Shown: positions 1 to 12,249, counted from the stretch's first letter. The stretch: 64,000 nt of DNA from Glycine soja (GCF_004193775.1 NC_041006.1:23777744-23841743); one strand, 5' to 3'. A program made the numbers and translations. Notes: generated by a model from the sequence alone, not told the origin.

Positions 1-201
1 AATCTTAAATGCCATCCATTATTGTTATATCAAATCATGACCTTTACTAACCATCATTTGATATTTCATACACTAAATTTGTGAAGCATCATTTGAGTAC
101 GCAAAATACACAATTTTTTTATCTTTGTATTTATTTGCATCTAATCAAAATAATTAAAGGTCCTAATTCGTCTTAAGGCACAAATATCTTTGGACTTAAC
201 A
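1..201 (-). repeat. Partial 3' LTR of copia element A
   Basis: The stretch is repeated with scattered mismatches at 5888-6084 in the same orientation, and both copies end in TTAACA, so on the minus strand they begin TGTTAA as an LTR should. A purine-rich tract on the minus strand lies directly to its right, as expected next to a 3' LTR. The copy is cut by the window edge, so its full length is unknown. Confidence 0.65.
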
Positions 202-203
202 AT

Positions 204-222
204 CACCCCCTTTTGATGATGC
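204..222 (-). other. Polypurine tract of copia element A
   Basis: On the minus strand this reads GATGATGCC-type sequence inverted, with an AAAAGGGGG run just before the LTR start at 201. Ty1/copia elements prime plus-strand synthesis from such a tract abutting the 3' LTR. It fixes the orientation of element A as minus. Confidence 0.6.
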
Positions 223-481
223 CAAACAAATACAAATTTAAAAGTTGAAGGCATACTTTAAAGATATATCAATAAGAGTCAGTCTGTCATATGAGATGCA
301 GAGTTAAAATATAACAAATGTAACACATGCATCATAAGAATTTGAGATAAAGTCTAATTAGGATTACTAAAAACATCTAATTTTATTCATAAAGAATTTT
401 CACATCAAGAAGATGTGTTTTGCATACAGAATAAAATGTATCAGGGCAAACATAATAAAGGCATTTAAGCATAAGTTTCTC

Positions 482-2271
482 CCCTGAGATGATGTTTTCT
501 TCAAACTTTGGCTCCCCCTCAGATGATGCATTCAACTTTAGCTTTTACTTTCTCCCCCTTTTTTTGGTAGGTTTTTCATCAAGCTTCCTGCAAAACTCAT
601 CACTAGAAGAATCAGAATCTGATAAGAGATCAAAAGGAGCAGGAAATATTGGGCTAATTGGAGGAGTAGGAGTTCTTAGAGGCTCTCGTCCAGTGACCTT
701 CTTGTAAAAATAATATCCAATCAGATGCCACTTCACAACTTCTTTTTCAACATAATCACAATCTTCAAGATCACGTGCAAGTGCTTCATTTGTCTTTAGT
801 AGGTTAGCCACTCCTAATCTGACATACTCCCTTGAGGGTGGAGGATCATATTCTTCAATAGCCACATCATTGGGATAAACTGCAACTTCAATATCAGAAT
901 CCACTTCTTCAATGATAGGTTGCACATGATGAGTGAAAGTGAATCTGGAGTAGGGCAAGAACACTAGAAAAGAAAAAGGTGCAATCAGACACAACAAAGA
1001 ACTCCCTTGTCTATGGGCAGACCATGTTGAAAGGAGTTTCTTGAGTGAAACATGTATTGTTCAAGGTCTGATAACAAGAACTCGCTTGTCTATGCCCTAT
1101 CTCATGATGAACTACATCTGTAGGAGGCTTCTCATTTGGTTCTAGAATAGAGTAATGAGCTTTAAGTCTGTAGAACCTCTTCATGGAAGAACAATCCAGT
1201 CTTGTGTGCTCTATTTTCTACTTAAGAGTCTCAAGCTCATGTTTGAACAAATGAGCTTTCACGTATCTGGTTAGAGGAGCATCTTCATCATCTTTAATAA
1301 GAATCTTTTTGCCCTTGTAGCAGTTAGCCTTTTGATACAACATAGGCTTGTCCATTGCTATTTGGAACTGGGTTTCTAGAGTAGCTAGGCAAGAGAATTG
1401 AGATCCATGCATGAAAGGCATGTGAATGTTAAGCTTTTCAATCCTTCTGAATGAAGCTTTCCTTAATCTGATCTCTTCTCTGTAAGCACATAGCTTCATT
1501 CGGAGCTCAGGGCCATATTCTAATTATTCCTAGTCATGGAAACTTGGGCTAGCTTCAAGTTCCTCCTAGTTGATATCCTCAGTCTAAAAAGTACACCTGA
1601 GGTAGTGCGATCCCATGGAAGAACTACATTCTTGTTCACATCAGGGTATGCCTTCCTTTCATTGGGGCTAAATTGAAGCCCATGAGGGTATGCCTTCCTT
1701 TCATTGGGTCTGTGCTAAAAATCAAACTGTTGGGATTAAGAGAAACAATGTGTCTAATAGGGAATTCCCTAAGTATTGGTTCTCTTTCCCCATATGCACT
1801 AAGTGTATATTCTTCTTTAGGAAAATTTTCCCAAGAAGGGTAGTTAAAGGGATCAACCTATGGGAATCCTTCTTCCTAGAGCTTTGTGAGATTGAGCTTG
1901 GCGAGCTCCAATTGTTGCATCTCTGGATAAAGAATATGAGACCTAACTTCACTTTTCTCCTTCAGTACTTTGTTGCACATTTTCCACTCCAAGAATCTGT
2001 ATCCTTTGAACCCATGATATAGTCTTGCATTAAGATTGAGATGAATAGTTATATCTAGTTGCTTTTGAACCAGCGGTGTTGAAGGTAAGATCCACTATGT
2101 TGCTTGTTGTTCATCTAGCCTTATCAGTCTTTTGTCGAGCCTAGTAAAGAGTTTTGATAGGCTCTTCAGTAACCATCATTGTCTTCCTTTGTTCCAATGT
2201 TCTAGAAATATCATCTATAGACACATACTCCATAACTCCAAATACTTCCTCCATGCATTTGAGTTTGTCTT
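482..2271 (-). pseudogene. Copia env-like ORF of element A, C-terminal part
   Basis: Open minus-strand pieces at 545-997 and 1218-1499 encode an acidic, Ser/Pro-rich tail and a segment resembling the late part of the plant 'putative transposon protein' ORF that follows pol in Sirevirus-type copia elements. Between the pieces the frame is broken by stops and shifts. The protein's function is not established; it is called env-like only from its position after pol. The ORF continues at 3653-5578 on the other side of a solo LTR. No gag or pol sequence was recognised beside it. Confidence 0.5.
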
Positions 2272-2276
2272 CATCT

Positions 2277-3647
2277 TGTTGGAATAAGTAGCCTCGGAAT
2301 AATTAAGAAGAGGGGGTTGAATTAATTATGTACGTGTCTTGACTAATTAAAAATTTATCCTTCTTAATGTTACTAGATTCAATTAGGCTTTACTAATAAG
2401 TTATGAGAAAATAAAGAATAGAAACAATAACTTAGAAAAAAGTAAAGAGGAAATAAAAAGTGCACAGCAAAAAAGTAAAGAGTATAGGGAAGAAGAAAGC
2501 AAACACAAGTTTTATACTGGTTTGGCAACGACCCGTGCCTACATCCAGTCTTGAGATTTCCTTTCCTTGTAAAAATCCTTTACAAGAAAAGAGGCACAAA
2601 GGATGTACCCTCCCTTGTTCTCTTTGAACAACCAAGTAGATGTACTCTCTACTTGAAGCGAACCACAAAGGATGTACCCTCCCTTGTGTTCACTATTACA
2701 ACCAAGAAGCTACCTGCTTCTTACACAGAATTCTCAGACAATTAGTTCTTTAAATTCAGTGTTTGGGAAAAGAATTCTCAGACGGTTAGTTCTTTGAATT
2801 CTTTGTTTGGGGAATCAAAAGAATTCTCAGACGGTTAGTTCTTTGAATTCTTTTGGCAAGAGGGAGAAGGAAAGAAGAAGAAGAGAAAAATAGAAGGATA
2901 GCATAGTTTTTGTTTTTGCAGAATTTTCCTTTCTTCAAGGAAAGATTGAATAAAAACATAGAATGAATTTGGCAAAAGGTTTTGCAAGAGAAAAGCAATG
3001 GAAAGTTCTGTGTAATCAGATGTGTGTGTTTTTTTGTGTTATTGTATATTTAAAATGCGTGCCAAGGTCTTATATTTATAGAACCTTGATACCTTTTGAG
3101 AAAACCATGTTAAGAGTTATAACTCTTAACATTTTCTTCAAAAACATTCACTGGTAATCGATTACCATAATGGTGTAATCGATTACACAATGTATTGTAT
3201 GAAAAGTTGTGACTCTTCACAATTGGATTTGAATTCCAACGTTCAGATTCACTTGTAATCGATTACTAATATAGTGTAATCGATTACACTATTTGAAAAT
3301 CATTTTGGAATGTTGCAAAGCATTGAAACCTGTTTGAAAACCATTCTAGTCACTGGTAATTGATTACTACCAAATGGTAATCGATTACCAGAGAGTAAAA
3401 ACTCTGGTAACATAGAAGATTTCAGAAAATCCTTTTTAAAACAAAAAGTGTGCTATTTGATGTTTTTTGAAAAAATACTTTTTACTACCTATTTTGACTT
3501 GGCTTGATGCTTCTTGATTTCTTCATTTGATTCTTGAATCTTTGAGTGGAATCTTGAATGCTTGATTCTTTAATCTTGAAACAACTATTTGAGCTTTGTC
3601 ATCATCAAAACATCTTAGTGAATCATCATGGTAGCTTTGCTTCCACA
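2277..3647 (-). mobile_element. Copia (SIRE-type) solo LTR inside element A
   Basis: The 1371-bp unit begins TG on the plus strand and ends CA, and is flanked by CATCT (2272-2276) and CATCC (3648-3652), a 5-bp target duplication with one mismatch. It is homologous over its length to the unit at 21754-23407. A minus-strand TATA-like box lies near 3071-3080 and several TAATCGATTAC palindromes lie at 3150-3390. No internal retrotransposon sequence is present, so it is a solo LTR left by LTR-LTR recombination. Confidence 0.82.
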
Positions 3648-3652
3648 CATCC

Positions 3653-5578
3653 ATTAGAGCAGATTATGCGACATCAATGATCTGCTCATCTGCTTCAGAT
3701 ATTGGTCTTGGATACACTTGATCTGCACCAGGGTCTATTTCCACAATGTCATCTTCAACTTCCTTCAAGGATGCTTCAATCACATATTGAAGCATGGCCT
3801 CCTCAAGAGCTTCATTTTCTACAGGATCCATATCTTTAGGAACAATGTGGCGTCCCTAAATTAATGACTGGTTTGGTGGTAATGATTTAAATAACGAAAA
3901 CCATGGTAGATTTTTTTTTCTTTTCCCTTTTCATATCTTTCTCTTTTTCACAATAACTAGGTGTAGAAGGAAAATCCTCACTATAAAGTCCTGAATGGCC
4001 AGTTCACAACTCTATTCGGAGTCATTTCTTTCTTACCGCTCATAATTCTCTAAACTATTTTGCTTTTTCAAAAGGAAGAATGTACTAGCCATTACTTTAG
4101 GTCGTCACGTGAAAATAAAAGAATAAAATACGGTCGATAAACTCTTTTACAAATAAATTTGCTAAGAGCTTACACAAATGCAAGAAAACCTTTTTTCCAG
4201 CTCCAGGGATCCCTTCCTTTCCAAAATCTCATCGAACTTGGCCTTCTTGAATGCTTTGGCCTAAGAATTCTCTTTAGCCTTAGCAAAGGCTGCAACTTCT
4301 TTTCTACTAATAGAAGAAATAGTTGGTTTAAGTTGGGTATAAGGTGGTGGTGGCTGAGGTGGAAGTGCTAGAGAGGGTGAGGGTTGAGGTGTAGGAGTCT
4401 TAAGAATCACAACATCAAATTCTTAGTCCTTTGAGGGTGAGGATGGTTGACATTTAAGGGATTCAAGAATCTCATATGCAAATTCTTGTGGTTTAGTTGG
4501 TGTGGATGGTGTAAGTTATGGTAGAGGCTGTTTGATCTTGATGGTTTGCCTTTTGGTTTCTAGTGGAGATTTAGGTTCAAACTTAGTCTGGACCTTTCTC
4601 TTTTGGGTTGTTCTAGGGTCTGAAGAAGGTTATTTCTTTTGTTTTAGGGTCTTTTATTTTGTAGGTCTAGGTTGGTTGGGTTTAGGTTGTGCTTTCTTTC
4701 CCTATGTCTGTTGAGATGTAGATCCAACCTCAAGATGAATAGGTTGATCCTTAGTGCCCATTGTTTGACTGACTACAAACTATGATTCCTGCTTGGGCTC
4801 CTTCTTGATGTTTCTCTTTATACGCTTTTGAGCATATTCTGGGAAATTATTAGCAATCCCCATCTTCATGAAAGTTTCTCCTTTTAATTGCAAGTCCCTA
4901 ACAGACGATGCCATCTTAAACACATCAACTCCAATGTTCCTCATAGTTTGAGTAAACAACATACCAAAGGGAACAAGGTTCTTTTTCACTTTGGGGTTGA
5001 ATTTGTATTTGAAGACTTGCATCCAATAATATAAGATGACTTTAGGTAGATTCACCTTCTCTCCCACCATAACCTTGTACTAGAAGAACTAATCTTTATC
5101 ATTAACATAATGTCTCAACCCAAGTCTGGGCATCACCATGTTGAACATGAAACTGTGAATGTGTCTACACATGTAGGTCAAGTTTGCAGTCATAAAATTT
5201 TTTGTCATTGCAGTTCTATTATTTGTTACTGGGTGTGAGCCACCATAGATCATGGTTCACAATTTTCTAGGTTATCTTTTTCTTCAAATCATTGTGAAAC
5301 ACAAACCCTTCTTCTGCACATCCAGACACACTAGCTACGGTGGCTGGAGAGATTATCGCCTTCTTTCCTTCAACAATGCCTCTAATTCTAACTTCTTCTT
5401 GTTAAAAAATTCCCTAGAATAGGGCACATGGACCACAATGCCAAGAATTGAACTCCTCAAGGAATGTTGTCCATCGAACTCGATCAAAGAGCCCTCTAAC
5501 TTGAAAGCCCCCTTCTTCTAGACCTTGAAAATTCACCCATCATTCAAGGAAAAAGGGCTCTTCTGGGAAAGTGTCCAT
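3653..5578 (-). pseudogene. Copia env-like ORF of element A, N-terminal part
   Basis: An ATG on the minus strand at 5578 opens a reading frame that matches the conserved front of the plant 'putative transposon protein' family by eye, but stops appear soon after (about 5540 and 5410) and frames shift. The piece 4780-5070 is open for 96 codons and includes a segment with the pattern VPFGMLFTQ typical of this family. The segment 3840-4500 contains low-complexity Pro/Gly/Thr-rich coding in broken frames. Together with 482-2271 it forms one long decayed ORF interrupted by the solo LTR. Confidence 0.5.
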
Positions 5579-5887
5579 TGTCTCTAAACAAATACATTTC
5601 TTCACTTGAGGTTGCATATGAAGATTATGGCCATTGGATCATTTAATGCTTGTATTAAATGCATGTACTCCTTCGTGCTGGAAAACCGCTCTTGTGAGCT
5701 TTCATGTTGTTCACTTCAACAAAAAACCACTTGCTTTAAGTTAGAGCAGGTCTGTCACCAATATTGCACGTCTTTTGATGGTGTTTGACAACTTCTAGAT
5801 CTTAAACTTCATTTATTTTTCATAACATTCGACAGATCCTAGGAGAATGTCTTATGCACAACGAATCCCAAACAGAGTAATTAATGA
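5579..5887. other. Leader or LTR sequence of element A, unresolved
   Basis: This lies between the env-like start codon and the recognised LTR repeat. It probably contains the left part of the 5' LTR and any primer-binding site, but its counterpart lies outside the window and no convincing tRNA-complementary site was found. No gene is seen. Confidence 0.35.
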
Positions 5888-6084
5888 AATCTTAAATGAC
5901 ATCCATTAATGTTATATCACATCATGACCTTCACTAACCATCATTTGATATTTCAGATGCAAAAATTCACAAAGCATAATCTGATTTTGCATAATATGCA
6001 ACTTTTAACCTTTGTATTTATTTGCATCTAATCAAAATATTTAAAGGGATCTGTTTTAAGACACAAATATCTTTTGACTTAACA
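5888..6084 (-). repeat. Second LTR copy of element A (right-hand end)
   Basis: It is a direct repeat of 1-201 with about the same end (TTAACA). It is followed not by a purine tract but by sequence matching the end of the element B LTR at 31585-31640. This is expected if element A inserted into the left LTR of element B. The true left boundary of this LTR copy was not resolved. Confidence 0.55.
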
Positions 6085-6150
6085 AGTAGAATGTTATTCA
6101 ACACATAAAACCATCATCCATACAATTTTCATTGCTAATGGTTTGTTACA
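6085..6150 (-). repeat. Remnant of 3' LTR of copia element B
   Basis: The sequence around 6100-6150, ending GTTTGTTACA, matches the right end of the LTR at 31585-31640 (ending GTTTGTTATA). On the minus strand it starts TGTAACAAACC. The rest of this LTR was probably pushed left out of the window by insertion of element A. Confidence 0.55.
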
Positions 6151-6795
6151 ACTACGAAAAAATTTAAAGGGTGACAATACCTTTTTTGAACCTTATATTT
6201 TTAACTCCCCCTAGAAGTGTGTATTAGTTCTGTTTCTTATCAACTAGCGGGGAAACGCCTCCTCAATTTATGCATTATAAAGAGATTAAGTAAATAAACA
6301 ACACAATTCATAATGTAGAGATAGAAACAAACACACAAAGGTATACTATTTAATCAAGATCAGTTTTTCATTTATCAATAGGACTATACAAAGGGAAAAT
6401 AACCAACAAAAAAAATATAAATAAGCACATGATCCTATAAAAATTGATCTTTTCCCTAAACCAATCTCTTATAAAATTCTCCTTCTTTGTCATTAAGTGA
6501 AAAACAATAAGGGAGGAATAAAGGGTGGACATCATTCATGCTTGATAGGAAATGAATTTTCTGAGGATGAGGAAGATGAATGTGTAGTTGGTTCTCTTGG
6601 TGATGATGGAGGCTCATGCTAGATAGGAGAAACTTCAGGAATCAAGGAAGGTATGGTCTTGTCATAAACCCATTCCTCAAAGTGGAGGAATCTCTCAAAG
6701 AAGTCATTAAGAGTCTTCTGAAGTTGATTAACATTGGAGAACAACAACTTTTTGTTAGAATGAATCTTTCTGACTTGCTTGTCCACTGAGTTCAG
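6151..6795 (-). pseudogene. Element B env-like ORF, C-terminal end and 3' tail
   Basis: This is the minus-strand continuation of the env-like ORF of element B, separated from the rest (18133 onward) by the Athila insertion. The part 6540-6790 encodes acidic and heptad-like sequence in broken frames, and 6151-6250 holds the purine-rich region next to the LTR. I recognise it mainly from its position between the LTR remnant and the insertion point, and from the clean CCTAT target duplication that rejoins it to 18133. Confidence 0.45.
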
Positions 6796-6800
6796 CCTAT

Positions 6801-8216
6801 TGTTAGTCGGTGAAAACGACTAACTTTTGTGTATAAAACTTGTATAAATTGTATCTAACTCTCCCAACTTATGGTTATTTTGTAGTGTTATAAGAATTTT
6901 CTGTTATGTATAGTCAATAAATACTTAGTATTTTCATTTTGTGTGTTTAATAATCATTTTCTCTCAATTTCAGGTTAATTAGGCAAGCTTTGGAAAGTGT
7001 TGTTTTTCACCTTCTCGCTAAGCCAATCTGCTGGCTTAGCGAGCGTCCGCTAAGCGCAACACTTCTGGGCTAAGCGCGAGGAAGACTCTGGAAGAAGATG
7101 AGTTGTATAGGTTCGCTAAGCACACCGCTTCATCTCACTAAGCGCACCGCTTTAGTTCATCCGCTAAGCGAGAAAGGCGCGCTAAGCCAAAAATCACTAA
7201 CGTGCGCTAAGCGGTCCATAAGTGCGCTAAGCGCACAAGCACGAACAAGGCCACCTATTTAAGCCTGAAATCTGATTTTAGAAAGAGAGTTTGGACTGGG
7301 ATTTAGAGCTTTTCATGTCTAGGGTTTCTAGAAAGAGAAATGTCCAAGTTCCAGAGAGTTTTGAGAGATTTTGTTGTGTGAAGATCTGCAGAGACCAGAG
7401 CTTGAAGCAGGAGTCAATTTGAGAGCTTGAGATGAGTTTGTGAGTGATTGTGAGATCCTAGAGGTGAAGGAGACATCCTCACCACTTGTATTTTTGCAAT
7501 CTTTCATCTTGTTCTTCTCTTTGTTGTTAAGAAGGCTTCCTGGTATGGAAAGCTAAATCCTCTGTTGGATCTTTCCTGTAGGTACCTGATGTAAATATAT
7601 TTCTATCTATTTAATGATGTTTTGTGTGTTCTCTATGCTATTTGCTTTTCATTCCAGTATGCCTTTACCTTGATCACGTAGATGCATGCTTTGTTAGGGT
7701 CATTCATTAGTGGAAATTGGTCTGACTCTAAAGTCCTTGATAGTGCAGGGCTGAGTTGTCGTGCTTTCACGAGGAATCGGGGTGCGATAATTTAGTTGAG
7801 TATGTATGTCTTAATGCGGTCCTGGTTGAGTTTAGTCTTACAAGAGGAATCTGCGGACGATGCTTGATCAGGATTAGGCTAAACTATCATGAGGAATCGG
7901 GGTTTAGTATCTCAGGAGACACCATAAGAACACATGAACATTGTTAGATAGAGAATATCTTTTTAGCATCAGGCACCTGTTAGGAAGACCAACGTGTTCT
8001 CTACTTGTTTTTACACATCATTTCTCTCGTGTGATTTTCTTTCTTTTTGCACAGATAGTTTATACACCTGTTCATATTCACACTTACCTTTACACACCAG
8101 ACACCTATTTGCTGAAATAGCTTACAAAATAACATAAGTTCCCCGAGTGTTCGATACTCGGTTCTTACCGTTTTATACTACTTGTGCGATCCGGTGCACT
8201 TGCCAGAAGCCGAACA
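6801..8216 (+). repeat. 5' LTR of the Athila element
   Basis: It runs from TGTTAGTCGG to GCCGAACA and pairs with 16712-18127, same length, a few percent of sites differing by eye. Multiple copies of GCTAAGC and GCTTAGC lie at 7015-7240. A TATTTAAG promoter-like box is near 7255. Its right edge is set by the primer-binding site and by the matching end of the 3' LTR. Confidence 0.92.
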
Positions 8217-8222
8217 AGTTTT

Positions 8223-8240
8223 TGGTGCCGTTGCCGGGGA
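8223..8240 (+). other. Primer-binding site of the Athila element
   Basis: TGGTGCCGTTGCCGGGGA lies 6 bp after the 5' LTR. It differs by one base from the TGGCGCCGTTGCCGGGGA site used by plant Athila/Tat elements, commonly assigned to tRNA-Asp. It marks where minus-strand DNA synthesis is primed. Confidence 0.8.
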
Positions 8241-8386
8241 ACTTCTTTTTATTTGGGAAGTTAGCTCGTTTTTAGGTGTCTATTCTTTATTTGTTATTCA
8301 TTGATTGTTTTTGTGAATATTTGTTCATAATTTCTATTTGTCTTTTCTCTTTTAACTGGATAACCGTTGTTCTGTTAGTATTGTAT

Positions 8387-9375
8387 ATGCATAAATCTCC
8401 CACAGGCAATTTAGTTCCTTTGGACTTAGAAATTGAAGCTACATTGCGGAGGAACAGGGCCGAGAGGAGAAGGAAACTTCTGCAAAACAGAACAGTTGCA
8501 TCCATTCTTGAGGATGAGACTCATTTCTATGACTTATTATCACCTGATTCACCATCATCAAGGGAATCTGCCATTCAATTACCTGATGCCATTACCATGG
8601 CAGAAGAGCATAACCAAAGGATTACCCTTGAAGATTATTCAAGTAGTTCTGTACCACAATTTTTCACCAGCATTGCACGTCCTGAAGTACAAGCTAATAA
8701 CATCAACTATCCACATTCCTTAATTCATTTAATGCAGGGAACTTATTTCAAGGATTATCTAATGAAGATCCCTATACACACTTGGCAACGTTCATTGAAA
8801 TATGTAACACTGTTAAGATTGCCAGTGTACCAGATGAGGCTATTAGGCTCAGCCTTTTCTCATTCTCATTGGCAGGAGAAGCCAAGAGGTGGCTCAACTC
8901 ATTCAAGGGCAACAGTCTGAAAACCTGGGAAGAAGTTGTTGAAAAGTTCCTAAAGAAATACTTCCCAGAGTCCTAGACTGCAGAAGGGAAAGCTGCAATC
9001 TCTTCATTTCATCAGTTTCCTGATGAATCTCTGAGTGAAGCATTGGAGAGATTCAAAGGCTTGTTAAGAAGAACTCCCACTCATGGGTTTTTCAAGCCAA
9101 TCCAATTGAATATGTTTATAGATGGGCTGAGACCACAAACCAAGCAACTATTAGATGCTTCTGCAGGGGGAAAGATAAAACTGAAAACCCTTGAAGAAGC
9201 AACTGAGCTAATTGTGATCATGCCATTCTACGAGACAGAACCCACCAACCCACGAAGAAAAGCTTGATAGAGCTATCATCACATGAAGCTTTATTGGCAC
9301 ATAACAAGTTGCTTTCTAAGCAACTTGAGATTTTAACATAAACACTTGGTAAGCTGCCAACTAAGTTGTCTATGG
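8387..9375 (+). pseudogene. gag: Athila gag, first part (retrotransposon gag domain)
   Basis: The likely start is the ATG at 8387, giving a basic N-terminus with an RRNRAERRRK stretch. A frameshift near 8750 moves the reading to the frame containing the retrotransposon gag (PF03732-type) core: a segment with AGEAKRWLNSF, then FPES, with an in-frame TAG at 8974-8976. The core continues to 9267 with FKGLLRRTPTHG and LDASAGGK. A further frame change follows near 9230. Gag would form the virus-like particle. The ORF is then interrupted by a solo LTR at 9381-10552 and resumes at 10558. Confidence 0.8.
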
Positions 9376-9380
9376 GTCAA

Positions 9381-10552
9381 TGATGTGCCATCATTTTCTT
9401 CTATTTTCTAAACCCTTTTTGCACCATTTTAATTATTGATTGGTCTTAATTGTCAATTAATTAGGCAGTTTTATTATTTGGGCTCATTTAGCTAATTTGA
9501 TGTTTTTAATCTAATTTCAGAAATTAATGAAACATTGGGCTTAATCCGGATTTTGGTTGTGGACTTGAAGAGGGCAAATAAAGAAGCGCTTACCTTAGTT
9601 AATTTCTAATTAGGAAATTTCGCAATTTTATTTTATGTTGTCCAGTGTTTATTTCATTTTGGGCCAGAGTATTGTAATAGGGCCCAGTGACTTTGAGTGA
9701 CTCTTTTTAAATAGCTGCCTTGGGATTCGTGCAGGGCATTCTATTCTGTTATGCTATTCATTATTCAGAGCTTGGTTTTAGGGTTTTCGTTTTTCTGTTT
9801 TGACGTTTCTGAGTTCGTAATGCAATTTTACGTTTTCTGCTTCTAATTACAATTTCGTTCTTGTTTCTTCTTCTACTCTCATTTACGTTTCTGTTCCATT
9901 TTACATTTCTGTTTGTTTACGTTTCTGTTCATTTACGTTTCCGTTCATTTACTTTTCTGCTTCATGTTTCAATTGCGTTCTCTGTTTGAATCCATGGAAG
10001 GCTAGATTTTCTGGTGTTGTTTCCTTTTGAGGACGAAGCCCAACTCTCTTTGAGGTTTCGTTTGTAATGTGGTTTCCTGGCAGTTTTCCCTTCACCAGTT
10101 ATCCCAATTTCGTGAATATTAATCAGTGCACACTTCGTGTTCGATTAATTGCCTCTGAGCCTAACTTGCGTTCATGCTTAATGGACGAAGGGCTAACTGG
10201 TGTATGTGGTGCCTAATCACGTAATGAAAACCCTAAGTTGATTTTCGCTTAGTAAATTGAAATAGGGTTGGATTAAGTGGTTGACTGTTAGGGACGAATT
10301 CTCCATAACCCAGGATAAGAGAGTGGCTTCTGAATCAGAGGAAACAACCCATTTTTAATATTAGTAGTTTCGTATTCCATTTTATTTGTCTGCTCTTTAA
10401 TTACCAAACAACCAAACCCCCCCCCCATCGTTACTGTTACTGCAAGTATATTATGAACATTTGGCTTGTCACTGCTCGTTGGGAAACGACCTAGGATCAC
10501 TTCCTAGTTACTGCATTTTCATGTTTATTTGATTCGGGTACGGCCTCGATCA
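9381..10552 (+). mobile_element. Gypsy-like solo LTR inside Athila gag
   Basis: The 1172-bp unit begins TGATGTGCCA and ends CTCGATCA. It is flanked by perfect 5-bp duplications GTCAA at 9376-9380 and 10553-10557. Removing it and one duplication restores a gag reading frame. A TTTAAATAG promoter-like box near 9705 suggests plus orientation. A (C)8 run occurs near 10418. No internal retrotransposon sequence is present. Confidence 0.85.
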
Positions 10553-10557
10553 GTCAA

Positions 10558-10990
10558 CCTACACACTCTTTTGTTTTGCAGGTTATAGGTTGTACCATCT
10601 GTGGTGAGGCTCATGAAACAGGCCAATGTATTCCCATTAAAGAAAACACTCAAGAAATTCATTATATGGGAAATCAACAGCGACAAGGGTATACTCAAGG
10701 AGGATTTTCAGGCTTCCAGCAAGGTCCCTATAATCAACAAGGACAGTGGAGGACACACCCTGGCAATATGTTCAACAAAGACCAAAGTGGGCCTTCAAAC
10801 AGGCCAATCCAACAAGGACCTAACATATTCTAGAGAACTACTAAGCTGGAGGAGACCTTGACTCAGTTTATGCAGGTAACAATGTCAAATCATAAAAGCA
10901 CCGAGTCAGCACTGAAGAACCTTGAGGTCCACGTGGGACAATTGGCCAAGCAGATAGCTGACAAGTCCAATAGTTTTGTGGCAAATACAA
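10558..10990 (+). pseudogene. gag: Athila gag, second part with zinc-finger-like motif
   Basis: The segment 10576-10833 encodes CTICGEAHETGQC, the CX2CX4HX4C-like nucleic-acid-binding motif of Athila gag, then a Gln/Gly/Asn-rich tail (GNQQRQGYTQGGF) and a stop at about 10833. Reading continues to 10995 in the same frame after the stop, with sequence typical of the gag end (LEVHVGQLAKQIA-like). It joins smoothly to 9375 once the inserted LTR is removed. Confidence 0.78.
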
Positions 10991-10999
10991 AATAGATTC

Positions 11000-12012
11000 C
11001 CAAGGAGGAATGCAAAGCTGTGATGACAAGGAGTAAAAGGTTTGTGGAGGCTGAGGATGAGGATAATGTTATGCATAAGAAGAAAACTACTGACAAAAAA
11101 AGTACTGATGGCAAGAAAAATGAGGTGAGAGGTGAAATTAATCAAGAAAAAGAAAAACAAATAATGGTCAAGAATAAAGAATTGAAGGACCAAGCAAAAG
11201 AAAAAGAAGTAGAAAAAGAAATAGAAAATGGAAAAAATGAAAAAGAAGAAAAAAAAATAAGAATGCAAAGAAGAGTTGGAGTGAAAAAGATGTGGATGAA
11301 GGTGTGGAAGTACCATATCCTGTGGCACCTTCCAAGAAAGAAAAAGATCGGCATCTGGCAAGATTTTTAGATATTTTCAGGAAATTGGAAATAACCATGC
11401 CCTTCAGAGAAGCATTGTAGCAGATGCCACTTTACTCTAAATTTTTGAAAGATATGTTAACATATTCATCAGGAAAACATCATAATGGAAGGAAATTGCA
11501 GTGATGTGATCCAGAAGATCCTTCCACCCAAGCATAAAGATCCTGGGAGTGTAACTATTCCTTGTTCAATTGGAGAAGTCAATGTGGGAAAAGCTCTTAT
11601 TGACTTGGGAGCCAGTATCAATTTGATGCCACTCTCCATGTGCAGAGGATTGGGAGAGTTGAAAATAATGCTCACTCGAATGACTTTACAATTAGCTGAC
11701 CGCTCCATTACTAGGCCATATGGAGTAATTGAAGATATGTTGGTCAGAGTAAAACATTTTATCTTCCCGGCAGACTTTGTGGTAATGGATATCTCTGAAG
11801 ATACTGACATCCCTGTAATATTGGGAAGACCATTCATGTTGACCGCAAGCTGCATAGTTAATATGGGGAAGAGGAAGCTGGAGCTAGGTTTTGAAGATCA
11901 GAAAATTGATTTTGATTTGTTTGTTGAAGACAAGCCTGCTCCAGAACACAATGTTTGCTTACAGGTAATGGAAGGAGGTCAAGAGGTTCTGAAAGTAAGA
12001 ACCAAAACATAA
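11000..12012 (+). pseudogene. Athila pol N-terminus and retropepsin-like protease
   Basis: From about 11020 a Lys/Glu-rich charged linker of roughly 110 codons leads, through stops and shifts at 11370-11480, into an open frame 11485-12012. That frame contains IDLGASINLMPLS, the active-site region of Athila proteases (DLGAS in place of DTGA/DSGA), and later ILGRPFML, the conserved ILGRPF of the protease fold. The normal continuation into reverse transcriptase and integrase is missing: the frame stops at 12012 and the next bases are the pol-3' linker. Catalytic residues look kept, but the upstream frame is broken. Confidence 0.82.
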
Positions 12013-12200
12013 GATCACCCGGTGAGGTAAAAGCGTCAAGCTAATGACGTTAAAGAAGCGCTTCCTGGGAGGCAACCCAGTTTTTAATTTCTGTTATCTT
12101 TGTTTTTAATGCATTTAATCATTTGGAACTTGTTGTATGATCTATACATAGGAGTATATTAGCCTATGTTTGAATGTTTAACATAAGGGTTTCAATTTTT
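12013..12200 (+). other. Post-integrase linker joined directly to protease
   Basis: The stretch near 12050-12085 (AAGCGCTTCCTGGGAGGCAA) resembles the linker that in autonomous Athila elements lies just after the integrase end of pol. Finding it within about 40 bp of the protease stop indicates an internal deletion of RT, RNase H and integrase. Confidence 0.55.
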
Positions 12201-12249
12201 TGGAAAAAGGACTGAAAAATAACTTAGAAAACTTTTTTCTAAAAAGTAG

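Noticed and set aside
8223..8240. Possible tRNA gene fragment
   Set aside because: Only an 18-bp complement of a tRNA 3' end next to an LTR; it is a primer-binding site.
10906..11398. Long minus-strand ORFs rich in Phe/Leu that look like membrane proteins
   Set aside because: They are the antisense of the Lys/Glu-rich linker of Athila pol on the plus strand (AAG/GAA codons read backwards), not genes.
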